This document shows, in pieces, positions 10,919 to 23,287 of a stretch of DNA of 33,994 nt (position 1 is the stretch's first letter; each line of letters starts with the position of its first letter). Under the pieces are notes generated by a model that was given only the letters and a program-made list of their open reading frames with translations, did not search any database and was not told where the DNA came from. The translations under genes were made by a program, and so were the position numbers. The stretch is from Ophiocordyceps camponoti-saundersi (nom. inval.) (lineage: Eukaryota; Ascomycota; Sordariomycetes; Hypocreales; Ophiocordycipitaceae), in assembly GCA_003339415.1 (NCBI GenBank), contig PDHQ01000160.1, forward strand, positions 1-33,994. The letters are read 5' to 3'.

Positions 10919-12056
10919 CAGGTAAAAGAAGGGGAAGAAAAAAACACACTGCACAGCCAGCTGTCTTCGAACCCACCCGGAAGCCAACGGCGCAACCCAG
11001 TCGACTCTACCCCGGTGCGCGCCCCTCCTTCGCCTCTCATTTTTTTCCCCTTCTCTTCCCCTCCTCTTTTTTTTCCCTTCCCTCCCTTGTTGGGAAGAGA
11101 AGCCGACTTTTTGTTTTTCTTCCACTCCTCTTTCTTCCATATCCTCACACACGATTCAGCCTCACTCATATTCTACGAGACGCGTTCAACCGACTCAGTC
11201 ATAGCAACTGGCAATAACTACATACCTACATACATACACACCTACAACTCAGTGGTGCAGAAGGAGAAAAAAAATTCTACAGCGTCTTGCGACAACCGAC
11301 CGGTTATTTTTTTTTCCTCTCTCCTGTCACACGACGACGACGCCCGACGACGACTTGCGACTTCGACGCTTAGATTGTTGACGTCTTTTTTCTGTCCTTC
11401 AATCGTACCTGAAGCTATCTCGCATCCGACGGCTCTCCCCTTTTTTTTCCCGCCTCAAGCAAAGACGACGGTGCCGACTTTTCTCGCCCTCTGCTGCCAT
11501 CTGCCCTTTACGCTCTGCTCGACTGTCGCGTGCAAACAGCCTTCGAACATCGATACCGCCGCTCGTTCTTGTCCCTCCCCTTCCCCCTCTCCCTCCCTTC
11601 GGCCGCCTGCGCTCTGTTGCAGTCCTTTCCCCCGCCGCCTCCTCACTGCCGTCTTGGCGTCTACGTGAGTGCTGACCCTTTTTTTCCCCTCGTCCTTTTT
11701 TTTACCCTTCTTTTCCCCGCCTTCGTGCGAGTCACCGATCAAGGACGAGAAACACGCCACGTCTTTATCCTTAGTCTTCTGTCCTTCGCACCCGACCTTG
11801 TTGTGCGCTCGCTTCGTCGACCCGCCAGTGCTTTCCCATTGGCTGTTTCATTCCGGTGCTGACGGGCTTGTCGGGAGACCAGAGATAGCCCCAAGTTCTA
11901 GAGCTTGACGTCTCTCGTCGCACCAGGGCCTTCGCTCGCCCCTCCTCGCCGCTGCAGCCGCCTCGTCACGCGCGTCGGGCCTGCTCCTCGCCCTCTACCA
12001 CCCCACCCCACTCCGCCCCAGCCCGCCGGTAACTCTTGCGGGAGCTTTCCATCGCC

Positions 12057-13443
<1,387 letters not shown>

Positions 13444-14115
13444 GGGGCCAGCCGTCTCCTTTTCCCCCTCCACCCCTCCCCCCCCTTCGTCTTCCCTCTC
13501 TCTGTCACCTCTCCTTCTCTCTTCCCCCCAAAAGCTCAACCCTCACCCTTCCTCCTCCTCCGACTCAAGGCTTCGACGGGAGAGGACTGGCGACGGCCGC
13601 TCGCACGACAAGGAACGGCTTTCCACCCGGTCACACTCGCACTCTCTGTCTCACACTGGCGCGCACCACAAGACGACAAAAAAAAAGGCACAGATGCACG
13701 CTTTCTCCCTGACCACCTCTTAACTCCGGCATGTCGTGTCCCCCCCCCCCCCCCCCCCTCCCGTCCCTCTTTTTCATGTCTCCCGATCTCTCTATCCTTG
13801 TAACCACGCACGCGCGCGTGCTTGCCGAGCCGCCTACGCGAGCCGGGAGAGGTTGCCGGTTCGGGCCGGTTCGGACAAGAGGGATGGGAGTGCCGGACGT
13901 GTCTGCTTTCTTTTTCTTTTCCTTCTCCTGCGGACAAGCGTGTACATACATGTCAGAGTGGGTGGCCGGAGGATTCGTCTCTAATGCTCATGTGCGACCT
14001 TGATCACGACAAAACGGCTGTTTATTAGCTCCCAGATACAATATACATCAACCAGACTATCTACTTGGTCGGTCCGTTGCGTCGACGTGGAAAGAGAGAG
14101 AGAGAGAGAGTAAGG
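13444..14115. other. Intergenic, convergent 3' ends of PP1 and the Rdx gene
   Basis: This stretch contains the PP1 3' untranslated region (CT-rich to about 13580), a C homopolymer near 13740-13758 and a GA tract near 14091-14110. I see no gene. The frames here are low-complexity or lack codon structure. Confidence 0.6.
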
Positions 14116-14886
14116 TTACCGATCTGCTTCGGGAGGAGGACAGTCTTGGCACGGCCGGGCCTCGTCAGGCTTGTTGGGCTGCTCGGTGGTAGCACGGCGA
14201 TGGCCGTCGACGTGACCGAGGTTGCGGCCGGGCTCGATGAGGTCGCGGAGGCGGCGCTTTAGCTCTTTTGTTTCAGGGAAGCCTCCATCGACGGAGCGGT
14301 CCCAGAGGATGGTGGTTGTAGTGGTTGCGGTTGTCGTGGGTGTGGATGTGGATGCGGATGCGGATGCGGATGTAGATGTGTTGTTGTCTGTGTTGGCTTT
14401 CGTACTGGCGTTGGTATCTGGGGGGTGGATATCCGGGTTTGCGTTGGTGTTGGTGGTGGTCGTCTGCGGTTGTTGTTGATGATGCTGCTGCTGTTGCTGA
14501 TGCGCTTGATGATGGGTGACGGCGACGACAAAGGTTCCTCCTGTGCTAGGTTGGAGGGCAACTTCGCCTATTGCGAGGGCGAAGGTTGAGAGGAGTTCTT
14601 GAGCGTACTTTTTTTTTTCGGTGCGTCACATGACGTTAGGATTTTATACATATAAACTTGGTGATGAGATGATGGATGTGAGGGTATGTGAGACTGAGGA
14701 TACATATGTGATTTGTGATTATGAGTGTGAGATTGGGAGTAGATTTGTGGTGTATGAAGGTATGTGATGCGACAAGGTGAAGCTGGATGGGGGAGAGAGA
14801 CGTACGTAAGCGGCGCGGAGCATCCATCGACATTGCGTGCAGAACTTGATCGTTACCCGCGGGAGGGAGACGGTCGAGTCGTTCAT
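14116..14886 (-). CDS. Rdx family (selenoprotein W-like) thioredoxin-fold protein
   Basis: Members of the Rdx/SelWTH family are small thioredoxin-fold proteins thought to act in redox reactions; the exact substrate is unknown. Exon 1 is 14806-14886 and exon 2 is 14116-14607, giving 190 aa. The 198-nt intron has GTACGT, a CCTAAC branch site and an acceptor after an A-run. Residues 11-27 read VTIKFCTQCRWMLRAAY with the redox CxxC at Cys16-Cys19 (Cys in place of Sec). YAQELLSTF, GEVAL and STGGTF follow. The family C-terminal block WDR..DGGFPETKELKRR starts near residue 129. A Gln/His/Thr/Ser-rich insert of about 70 residues splits the domain, and a second CxxC (Cys180, Cys183) lies in the tail. 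The ATG was chosen because homologues start just before LPRVTI. Exon 2 has no ATG. Confidence 0.9.
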
Positions 14887-16225
14887 TTTAGGAGAGTATT
14901 GTGAGTGATGGTTCATGAGGGGGGGAACTGGGGTTTTATATGTATGTATGTATGTGTATGTAGGTGGGGAAGTTGGAGGGGAGGGTGATGGAGAGGGGAG
15001 AAGAGAGGTTTTTACGCATATAGATAGATTACAGGGGAAACTCACCACCCCGCGAATCCCCTGTTTCGTTTCGGAGTACCTTTCATTTGTTCCGTGCAGC
15101 TTTGAGGGCTGATTATATTCGTAGGAGTTATTTCCTTGAAGATGCAGAGACGCCTTGTGTATGTACATGTGTCAGTTGACTTCGCCGTGACGCATCAACA
15201 CTCTTCCTCACCATGATTCACTGGCTGGCATAAAACCTACCCTATAACCTATTCCTGTATCTGTCAGAATACAGTATGCAGAAGCATACATACATAGGTA
15301 GGTAGGTACGTGTGTAGATAGCGCAAGAGATATATACATACACACTCAAGAGAAAGAAGGATATATATATGCAAGAAAAATAACGAATCAAACAGATGTT
15401 GATAGGTAAAAAAAAAAAGAAAGTTACCTATATAATAGATATAGATGTAGATATATGATACCCCTACATGGACAGGTCAGGTCGGGTCGGGTTGGGTAAG
15501 ATACCTACCTACCTACCTAGGTAGGTAGGTAGGTAAGTATGTATGTAGTAGGCACTTTATATTATTCGTCCCTCTTCCCTCTCAGAGCATGGCAACTTTT
15601 GTTTCTTTCCCTTCCCTACCTACCATCCCATTCTCTGGAATCAGCAGAGGCGAAGAAAAGTGACAAAGACTAAAAAGAAAAGAAAAGAGGTAAGAGAAGA
15701 CAAGAACACCGTCAACATCGAGTGCTCGTCAGTGAGGAAAATAGGGAAAATTATAGGCATGTTAGATGGGGGTGGTGAGAAAAGAGACGGGGGAGGGCCA
15801 GCAGAAGACAATAACACACACACACACAAAATAAAAGCATGGCCCCGAAGAAAGAGAAACCTCCCCCATCTTCCTTTGGTGCTTTGGTTTTCCGAGGGGG
15901 GGGGGGGGTATCTCATTGTCGCCTCCTACTGTCATACAACAAGGCAACAACCCCTCCCTTCATCTCTCATGGCCTAAGCCTTAGTCGTCTTTATGGCCTT
16001 TCCCAGGGCTTGCGTGGGTGAGAGGAGAGAGGAGGGGGGAAGCCGCGCGGTGCAGCAATTCATCATCGTCGTTGTTCGCTCTGAGCGCTGTGGGGAAAAG
16101 GGTTGAGGTATGGGGAAAGAGTAAGAGGAAGAAAGAAAAAAAGGCGAGGGTCGAGGGAGACGGGGGAAACAGTCGAAGAACAAAAATCCGGACAGGGTGA
16201 CTCTGGGGCAGGGGGCAGCTGCTGT
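14887..16225. other. Intergenic, promoter of the Rdx gene and 3' side of the G gamma gene
   Basis: No coding region is recognisable. The sequence has TATG and TAGG simple repeats, a 34-bp palindrome, an A-rich stretch near 15400-15425 and poly-G near 15895-15908. The promoter of the minus-strand Rdx gene should lie at the low-coordinate end, from about 14890 upward. The open frame extending upstream of the Rdx start toward 15168 is not supported by family length. Confidence 0.55.
15502..15535. repeat. Perfect 34-bp ACCT/AGGT palindrome
   Basis: TACCTACCTACCTACCT is followed by its exact reverse complement, centred on CCTAGG with no loop. Shorter TAGG or CCTA runs recur near 10020, 18640, 23510, 24380-24540 and 24660-24735. 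This is a dispersed simple-repeat motif in this genome's intergenic DNA. Confidence 0.95.
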
Positions 16226-16558
16226 CTACATGACGGCGCAGCAACCACCCGATTGTTGCGGCGCATAAGGGTCGTCTCCCTTGGGCACCGCTCCCCATAC
16301 CGAAGGCACCATGTAATCTCTCGTTCCGTTGCAGTAGGCGATGATGCTGATTTCGTCAGTCAGACAGAGGGGGGAAACACAATCGACGGCAGCTTCTTAC
16401 CTCTTGGCAGCTGTGCTGACGGGTATGCGATCGCGCTCGAGATCTTCGCGAAGACGATTATTGAGCTCGGTAAGTCGCCGCAGCTTGAGGTCCGACATTG
16501 ATTGCTTCTTGTTCTTGGGCTGTGACTCGCCTACGTCGCGTGATGTGTATTGAGGCAT
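16226..16558 (-). CDS. gng-1: Heterotrimeric G protein gamma subunit
   Basis: The gamma subunit binds G beta at the plasma membrane and transmits pheromone/nutrient receptor signals in fungi. Exons on the minus strand are 16401-16558 and 16226-16346, giving 92 aa, the normal fungal length. The 54-nt intron is GTAAGA...CAG with CTGAC just before the acceptor. The N-terminus MPQYTSRDVG is the conserved fungal start. SDLKLRRLTELNNRLREDLE is the coiled coil that pairs with G beta. YCNGTRDYMVPSVWG follows. The protein ends CCAVM, a CaaX box for prenylation (Cys89) preceded by a Cys that can be palmitoylated. The gene is too short and too split to appear as one open frame. The orthologue is gpgA in Aspergillus. 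Confidence 0.95.
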
Positions 16559-18757
16559 TGCGGCAGTTGGGCGCGGAAGAGAGAGAGAGAGAGAGTCGAG
16601 GGTGACGATGGCCTTTGTCTTTGCTCGTCGTCTCTTTTCTATACGCTGGTCGGGTCGGGTTTGGAGAAGGGGGAAAATAATTCGTCGAGAAGATTGATGA
16701 CGGGGTTTTTTTTCTGAGTCGAGGCAGAGGAGGAAATCTGGTTCAAAAAAATATCGAGAGTCAGCGAAGATGGGTTTAGAATCAGAGCCGTTTTTTTTGG
16801 AGGGGTGGTGTGTGTGTCGGAATAAGGATGAAGACGGAAATGGCCGTCGCCATCTCCCTTATTTGGAGTCCGCGGGGGTGAGGATGTGTTTCTCCTCTTC
16901 GTCTCCGCCATTGAGCTTGCGAAGCGAATGCATTGCGACTTACCGAGCAGCTTTCTCACGCGTGCGCGGGGGGAGGGGGGCGCCCTATATGCGCCGCCGA
17001 GGGGAAAAAGCGAGGGTATAAAGGAAGGGAGGAGTGAGAGAGAGAGGGAGGGAGAGAGAGAGAGGAGGGGGAAAAGGCAGAAGAAAGAGACGGTGGAAGG
17101 AGGGGTAGGAGAGGGAAAAAAAAAAGGGACAAGGTGAGATGAGACGAGACGCACGCGCCAAGGTCGAAGAAGAGAGAGAGATAGTGGTGAGTGCGACGGT
17201 GGAAGAGGCCGAGGAGGAGGAGGAGAGGAGGAGAAAGAGGAATTGACGGGTTGGCTGGCAGGATTCTCTGTGGCTGCCCCGGGGGAGGAGACAGAGAGAG
17301 AGGGGGGGGGGGGGGGATCAAAGTGGCATTCGTTTCCCAAAAGATACATCCGGAGAGGGTCACTGCCTCTGCCTGATCCGCAGCGATTCTCAGGAGCCAG
17401 AGTACTTGTCAGACAAGTCATCCTCTCCGTCTTGCTGCCAACACCAGACCGCACCAGCTTGCTTTAGCTACCACTATCCGCACTCCGTACTAGTGCCCTG
17501 AGAAAAAGGCCTTCTTTCGCCGGTTATGGGAGGCACTTTTCTTAGGTACATTAGTGGTAGCTTACAAGGCACGTATTACGACTTACATTGGTACCTACCC
17601 ATGCCTCTCCCCGTTGCATGGCCGGCTACCTCTATCCGTACGGACGTAGGCTTTGCCTACCTGGGTACCAGCTTCTTCTCCCCGTCACTGTCAATCAAAA
17701 TTCGCACGGGGCTCTTTTCTCAACGGAGCTGTTGTTGTTTTTTCCCCTCCCCATCGCCGGCTTCGGATGGATGAGCGGGTACGAGGCGCGCAGGTACCCG
17801 CGACTGTCAACGGCGGTTTGGGGGGAAAGGGGCGTGAAAAGGAAACTGATCGCTAGCATTACATATGCCTATACGTCCGTACATACCTACATACCTATCC
17901 ATTCATCACCCTTTTCCTCGACCTGTTATCCTTCTACGGATACTTCTCTTCCACTGACACGGTTTTTATGCGTAAAACTTATAAAAAAAAAGAAGAAGAA
18001 TTCCTTTGGAAAACCACCCCGGACTGGGTGCTAGCATACCTGCCCACGGATATCCGTACTCCTAGTTGCAACGCTCGGTTGAGACCTGTGCTGCAGGTAC
18101 CGGTACGCCAATATTTCGTGCTATTTCTTGCAGGGCATTTCCCTTCCCCCCTCTCCCGCAGCAGCCGGTTGTCTTGTGCTGGATATCCTGCTCGTGGTTG
18201 TTGATTAGTATTTATTGTACGTGTTGAGCTGAATGGGCATGTATGCACACCGTACATATGTACATACATATATCGACAGGCAAGACAGGACGACCTGCTG
18301 CCAGCCGTACATAAGTGGCTGTGGATATATGTAGGTAGTATGCACGTTGTATTGCTCGAGCTGCCATATCCAAGCTGTGGAAATTACCACTAAACCCAGC
18401 CAAGCCTCTAAATCACCGTCGACGGGGGACTTCGGCTAAGTCGTACTCCGGGACACCCCCCCCCTAACCATTTTGATGAGGCACTCTCTTCGTCTTGTGT
18501 GTCTTGGCTTAGCGAGCTGCGACGTGACAAATCACCACATGTTGCACAATCCTGGCTGCTTTTTCTTTCTTCTTGCTGCTTTATTCTTGTGTCATTCAGT
18601 GCCATTTCCACGCGGCTTCTAGACACTAGGCACCAACCTACCTAGGTAGGTAGGTATCAATGTTGATGTGTGCATGCATCAATGCCTTGACGCGCTTAGC
18701 AGGCTATAGGTGGGCCCCAAAAAAAAAACCCCAACCCCCTCCCCACCCGCGGCATCG
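16559..18757. other. Intergenic, promoter of the G gamma gene and downstream of Hub1
   Basis: 16560-17350 is strongly GA-rich on the plus strand, so CT-rich in the sense of the G gamma gene, as expected for its leader and promoter. 17500-18700 has no recognisable coding or RNA gene; frames there lack homology or contain simple repeats. A TAGG palindrome lies near 18640-18656. Longer frames around 17588-18034 and 17979-18269 look like chance. Confidence 0.5.
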
Positions 18758-19309
18758 TCAGTCGCCCGTGTCCAACTCCAGATCCAGCTGCACCCCATTG
18801 GAGATGCCATAGTCTTCGAGGCTGAGCATGTCCTTAAAGGGCCGCTCCCCTTGTCGCCTCAGCATAATCTGTCCCGCCTCTCGCCCGATGCGCGCCGCTA
18901 TCATGAGCTTAAGCTGTCCGATCGTGTCCGACGGCAAGCACGGGATGGCCGACTTCGTGCCGAGTCGGTCGTTGACGTGAACGATAATCATCTCTTGCTG
19001 TGCGCTGGTCGTCGCCGTCGCCGTTTGCTTGCTCTTGGATGATCCTGCCTCGTGCCTTCGAGGGGATCGCGGCTTGTCGCTTCGGCGCTTGTTGTCGCCA
19101 TGATCCGACTCACGTCGCCTCTCGCGCTCCCCTTCGTGTCGACGCCGTCGGTCCGGTGACCTGTCTCGATAGTCTTGTCGTCTCCGATTCGAGTCCGCGC
19201 CGTATTCGTCGCCCGCCTTGGGTCGAGAGCTTTCTTTCCACCGGAACCCTTTGCTTCCTTTAGGAGCGCGCCGACCAGGCGATCGCGATCGCGACCTGTT
19301 GTCTGCCAT
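18758..19309 (-). CDS. hub1: RS-domain protein with C-terminal Hub1-type ubiquitin-like fold
   Basis: Hub1/UBL5 binds spliceosomal Snu66 non-covalently and modifies splice-site choice in the nucleus. This 183-aa single-exon gene has an Arg/Ser-rich N-terminal half (residues 1-100, MADNRSRSRSPGRR, RDRSPDRRRR and SDKPRSPRR). It is followed by a ubiquitin-like domain from about residue 106: MIIVHVNDRLGTK, then PSDTIGQLK, ERPFKD, LEDYGI and NGVQLDLE. The domain matches Hub1 at the NDRLG, DTIG-LK, DY-I and G-x-x-L positions. It ends DTGD instead of the double Tyr of yeast and animal Hub1, with no diglycine. I chose the ATG at 19309 because filamentous-fungal relatives begin MADNRSRSRSP; the upstream in-frame codon is only GTG. 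It is divergent from eIF3a. Confidence 0.88.
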   Translation of the reverse strand: MADNRSRSRSPGRRAPKGSKGFRWKESSRPKAGDEYGADSNRRRQDYRDRSPDRRRRHEGERERRRESDHGDNKRRSDKPRSPRRHEAGSSKSKQTATATTSAQQEMIIVHVNDRLGTKSAIPCLPSDTIGQLKLMIAARIGREAGQIMLRRQGERPFKDMLSLEDYGISNGVQLDLELDTGD

Positions 19310-19998
19310 GAGTATGACGGACACGAAAATTCTGACGCCAGCTCACTAAGAGCCTGTAATGCGTTTCGTAGAGGAGAGACCCTTTTCCCCCTCTTGGTCC
19401 GTCTATTATGTGGGATAGGTACGAAGAATGTTAGACGTCATCTCGTTCGCTCGTGGTAGAGAACTTGTCATAGACGCTGTGAGATCACGTGGTAATCATC
19501 CAGGTAAAGCTGCCAGCCTCTTAAGGGGCTCTGTGCATACATTGAATGTATGTATGTACTCTATCCGTAGGTCGGAGACAGCATTGAATTTTCCATCTGT
19601 GAAGAGCATCTGCACATTGGCAGAAGCTGTTCTCCCGGACTTTATCCTACAACGTCGCTCGAGCCTCTCGTCACACAACACGTATCAAGCATACAAAATA
19701 CCTCTCATCACTGTTCACTGTCCACTGTCATCACAGTGCCCTGCCAATGCTGACCTTATCCTTCCCGCGCACGTGACCCAAGAGCCCCTCGATACTCGCA
19801 TAGGCTATAGCGTCCACACAAAGAATTCAAAATTTTTGCTCACGACGCTTCCCGCCCCCCGTCTCACGGTCCATCAACGACGAGCCCCAGCAAGTGCCTC
19901 ATCCCGCTGGCTCCCGCTACGGGCTACGCAAAAGAGCCTTGACTCCTCCTTCGTCAACCTACTCTCAAGGCCAGGTCCGCAGGGAACGGTTGCCCAGA
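19310..19998. promoter_or_regulatory. Shared divergent promoter region, Hub1 and eIF3a
   Basis: The 689 bp between the Hub1 start (minus) and the eIF3a start (plus) must hold both promoters. A long plus-strand frame crosses it but has no family match. A TATG repeat lies at 19546-19556. I see no clear TATA box at a sensible distance from either start. Confidence 0.6.
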
Positions 19999-22900
19999 AT
20001 GGTGCGTCGGATCAGCCTGGGGTCCAAAAACGCCATACTCCCCCTCACCTCCCTTGATTCCCATGCTTACGACCGACAACAGCCTCCTCCGCCGCATCAA
20101 AAGCCGGAAAATGTCCTGAAGCGCGCTCATGAGCTCATCGGCGTCAATCAGGCCCCGGCGGCCTTGACACTTCTTCATGAGCACATCACAAGCAAGCGCT
20201 CTCGCAATGCCCCGATCGCCTCCTTGGAGCCCGTCATGCTCCTGCTCGTCGAGCTATCCGTCGAGCAGAAGAAGGGCAAGCTGGCCAAGGATGCCCTCTA
20301 TCAGTACAAGAATATCTCGCAGAACACAAACATTGCTACCATCGAGGTTCGTAAAATATCATCATCATCGTCATCACATCTGATTATAACGCCTAAGCTA
20401 ACTCTTCCTCTCCCCCCACAAATAGCTCGTCTTGAAGAAATTCATCGAACTTGCCGTCGAAAAGGTTACCGCCGCTCAGCAAAAGGCCGACCAAGTTCAG
20501 TCCAGCATCGACGCCACAGCCGCCGCCGCCGCCACCTCGAGCATCGACGACCTTGAGGCCAGCGAGACGCCCGAATCCATCCTTCTTGCCACCGTCTCGG
20601 GCGAGCAGTCGCGCGACCGCACCGATCGCGCCATCGTCACCCCTTGGCTCAAGTTTCTTTGGGAGGCGTATCGTACTGTCCTCGACATTCTCCGCAATAA
20701 TGCTCGTCTGGAGTTGCTCTATCAGAGTACGGCGATGCAGGCCTTCGACTTTTGCCTCAAATACACGAGGAAGACCGAATTTCGACGACTATGCGAGCTG
20801 CTCCGCAACCACGTTCAGACGGCGGCCAAGTACTCGTCGCAAATGCACGCCATCAACCTGAGCGACCCGGACACCCTCCAGCGCCACCTCGAGACCCGCT
20901 TTCAGCAGCTCAATGTTGCTGTCGAGCTCGAGCTGTGGCAGGAGGCCTTCCGCAGCGTCGAGGACATTCACACCCTCCTTAACCTCAGCAAGAGGCCACC
21001 CAAGAATGTCATGATGGCCAACTACTATGAAAAGCTCACCCGCATCTTTCTCGTCGGAGAAAACTACCTCTTCCACGCCGCCGCATGGTCGAGGTACTAT
21101 TCGCTGCTGCGCCAGTCCGCCGCTCTCGTCGCCGGTGGTCAAGGCAAAAAGTCCGACAACCCGCCTGCCTCCGATGCCGACCTCCAAAAGGCCGCCTCCT
21201 TTGTCCTGCTGTCCGCCCTGGCCATCCCGGTCATCAGCACTACCCGCTCCCGCGGCGCCATGGTCGACTTCGACGAGGCCAAGAAGAATAAGAACTCACG
21301 CCTCACTCACCTGTTGGGCATGAGCCAAGCGCCCACCCGGGCCAAGCTCTTCCGCGACGCCCTTTCCAAGTCCCTGCTGCAGCGAGCCCGTCCCGAGATC
21401 CGGGATCTCTACGACATCCTCGAGGTCGACTTTCACCCTTTGTCTATCTGCAAAAAGATCTCGCCCATCCTGACAAAGATCGGAGCCGACAGCGAGATGG
21501 AGCGCTATATCCTCCCCCTACAGCAGGTCATTCTCACCAGGTTGTTCCAGCAGCTCTCTCAGGTCTACGAGACGATTGACGTCGAGTTCGTCCAAGGCCT
21601 CGCCCAGTTCCCCGAGCCGTACCAGGTCACGCGCAGCACCATTGAAAAGTTTATCATGAACGGCAACAAGAAGGGCGACCTCGCCATCCGCATGGACCAT
21701 GCCACCGGTGTTCTCAGCTTCGACAACGACGTCTTCTCCTCGGCCAAGGCCGCTCAGACGGGTTCGGCCGAGTCCGAGACGGGTACCGTTCAGCGCCTTC
21801 AGAGCACCCCGTCGGAGATCGTCCGGTCCCAGCTCACCCGCCTGGCCCGGGCTCTGTATACGACCTGCCACTACATCGATCCCAGCTTCAACAAGGAGCG
21901 TCTGGCGGCGCGCAACGCGGCGCTGGCTCGCGCCAAGGCTGGCGCTGAGGAGGAACACCTCGAGGTACTAGCTCGCAAGGAAATCATCCAGAAGCGCAAG
22001 GAGGAAGCCTCGGAGATGCAGGCCAAGCGAGAGAAGGAGAATGCGCGCCAGAAGCGGCTTCGTGAGCAGGCGCTACAGGAGGCCGAAGACAAGCGGCTGG
22101 CGGCAGAGCAAAAGGAGCGTGAGGCCAAGCGCCTCAAGGCAGAGCGAGATCGCGTCCGCAAGGAGGAACTCAAGAAGCAGATCGCCGATCTCAAGATGAG
22201 CGACAAGGCCCTCGACATAGACCTGGAGGACCTCGACAACCTCGACGGAAACCGCCTTCGGGCCATGAAGCTTGCCCAGCTGGAGAGAGAGAAGAACGAC
22301 GTTAACGAAAGGCTGCGCATCACCGGCAAGCGTATGGACCACTTGGAGCGAGCTTTCCGCAAGGAAGAGGGCAGGAAGCTGAGCCAGGATTACGCGAAGC
22401 AGAACGAGCAGGATCGCGCTGTTCATGAGAAGCTCACGGCCAAGACGCTTAAGGATGCTGAGGAGAAGCACAAGGAGAGCGTCGAGCTCAAGCACCGCCT
22501 CAGCCGCCTGGTTCCCCTATACGAAGGCTTCCGTCGTTCGCTTCACGAACGGCGGCGTGACGAGTTCGAGAAGCGCCGCAAGGATGCGGAGCGGGAGCTG
22601 GAGAAGCAGATCGCGGCCCGCAAGAAGGAGGTGCGAGATCGCAAGCTGAGAGAGAAGCGGGAGCGAGAGGAGAAGGAGCGCGAGCTTCGCGAGGCGGAGG
22701 AGCGCGCGGCCCGCGAAAAGGAAGAGCAGCGCCTCCGCGACGAAGCCAGGAGGGCAGAAATGGCCAAGCTCAAGGAACAACGGGAGAGGGAGCGACAGGA
22801 GACGCTGGAGAAGGCGGCGCTGCAGCAACGGCGCGAGGAGGAGGCGCTGGCACGCCGGAAGGCGGAAAAGGAGAAGCCGACACTGGGCGGCAAGACGGAT

Positions 22901-23287
22901 GGGCCGGACGGGCGGAGAGCCCCGGTGGCGGCGGGAGGGGCCAGCTGGCGCGGAGAAGGAGGGGCGCCGGCGCGGGCCGCGGCGCCAACGGAGCGAGGCG
23001 ACTCGAAGGAGCAGCCGTCGGGCCGGCCGCCCAAACTGCAGTTGGCGGGTAACAAACCGGCGGGGACTGGCTGGCGGGATCGCGAGGCGGCCAAGTTGGC
23101 GGCGGCGGCGGCGGGTGGTGGTGGCGGCGGCGACAGCGCAGAAAACGGCCCTCCTGGACGCGAAGGCGGAGGACGAGGTGGAGGGATGGGCCGGGGCGAC
23201 AGTGGAAGGGGGGCATCTCCGGCAACGGACGGTCGACCTTCGGGAGGCGAAAAATGGATTCCTAAATGGAAGCAGAACAGGGCATGA
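19999..23287 (+). CDS. tif32: Translation initiation factor eIF3 subunit a
   Basis: eIF3a is the scaffold of the eIF3 complex, bridging the 40S ribosome and other initiation factors in the cytoplasm. Exons are 19999-20001 (ATG only), 20083-20346 and 20426-23287, giving 1042 aa. The start [20 protein letters not shown] is the conserved fungal N-terminus, which is why I place an intron directly after the ATG (GTGCGT...ACAACAG, 81 nt). Intron 2 has GCTAAC as branch site. The PCI domain falls at roughly residues 340-500. From about 560 to 890 the chain is a long Arg/Lys/Glu coiled coil. The last 150 residues are Gly/Ala/Pro-rich low complexity and end [12 protein letters not shown]. Because the first intron is 81 nt and free of stops, its retention would add 27 residues in frame. 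Confidence 0.97.
20002..20082 (+). other. eIF3a intron directly after the start codon
   Basis: GTGCGT follows the ATG without a gap and the acceptor ACAACAG precedes the CCTCCTCCGCCG that encodes PPPP. The branch candidate is GCTTACG, about 18 nt from the acceptor. The length is divisible by three and the read-through frame has no stop. Confidence 0.8.

Larger units (their letters stand above)
9791..12056 (+). promoter_or_regulatory. Upstream region and leader of the PP1 gene
   Basis: No gene is recognisable in this stretch; the frames here are low-complexity. It starts with TATG/TAGG repeats, then a GGT tract, then about 1.4 kb of CT-rich sequence (10500-11910) as is usual near fungal transcription starts. 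A possible 5'UTR intron runs from GTGAGT at 11665 to AG at 11882, with CTGAC about 25 nt before the acceptor; this is unconfirmed. The PP1 ATG has the favourable context ATCGCCATGG. Confidence 0.6.

Noticed and set aside
14259..14561. Minus-strand frame rich in Pro, Thr and His-Pro
   Set aside because: It is the wrong frame of Rdx exon 2. The correct frame carries the GGFPETKELK family block.
14719..15168. A longer start for the Rdx protein on the minus strand
   Set aside because: The frame is open upstream, but homologues start directly before the LPRVTI-like strand. The extra sequence is low-complexity and covers the promoter.
17588..18269. Frames of about 100-150 codons between the G gamma and Hub1 genes
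   Set aside because: No domain or splice-supported structure is visible, and they include simple repeats and an A-run. They look like chance frames.
19428..20057. Plus-strand 209-codon frame in the Hub1/eIF3a promoter
   Set aside because: It has no recognisable domain, overlaps the conserved eIF3a start in another frame, and lies in a divergent promoter.
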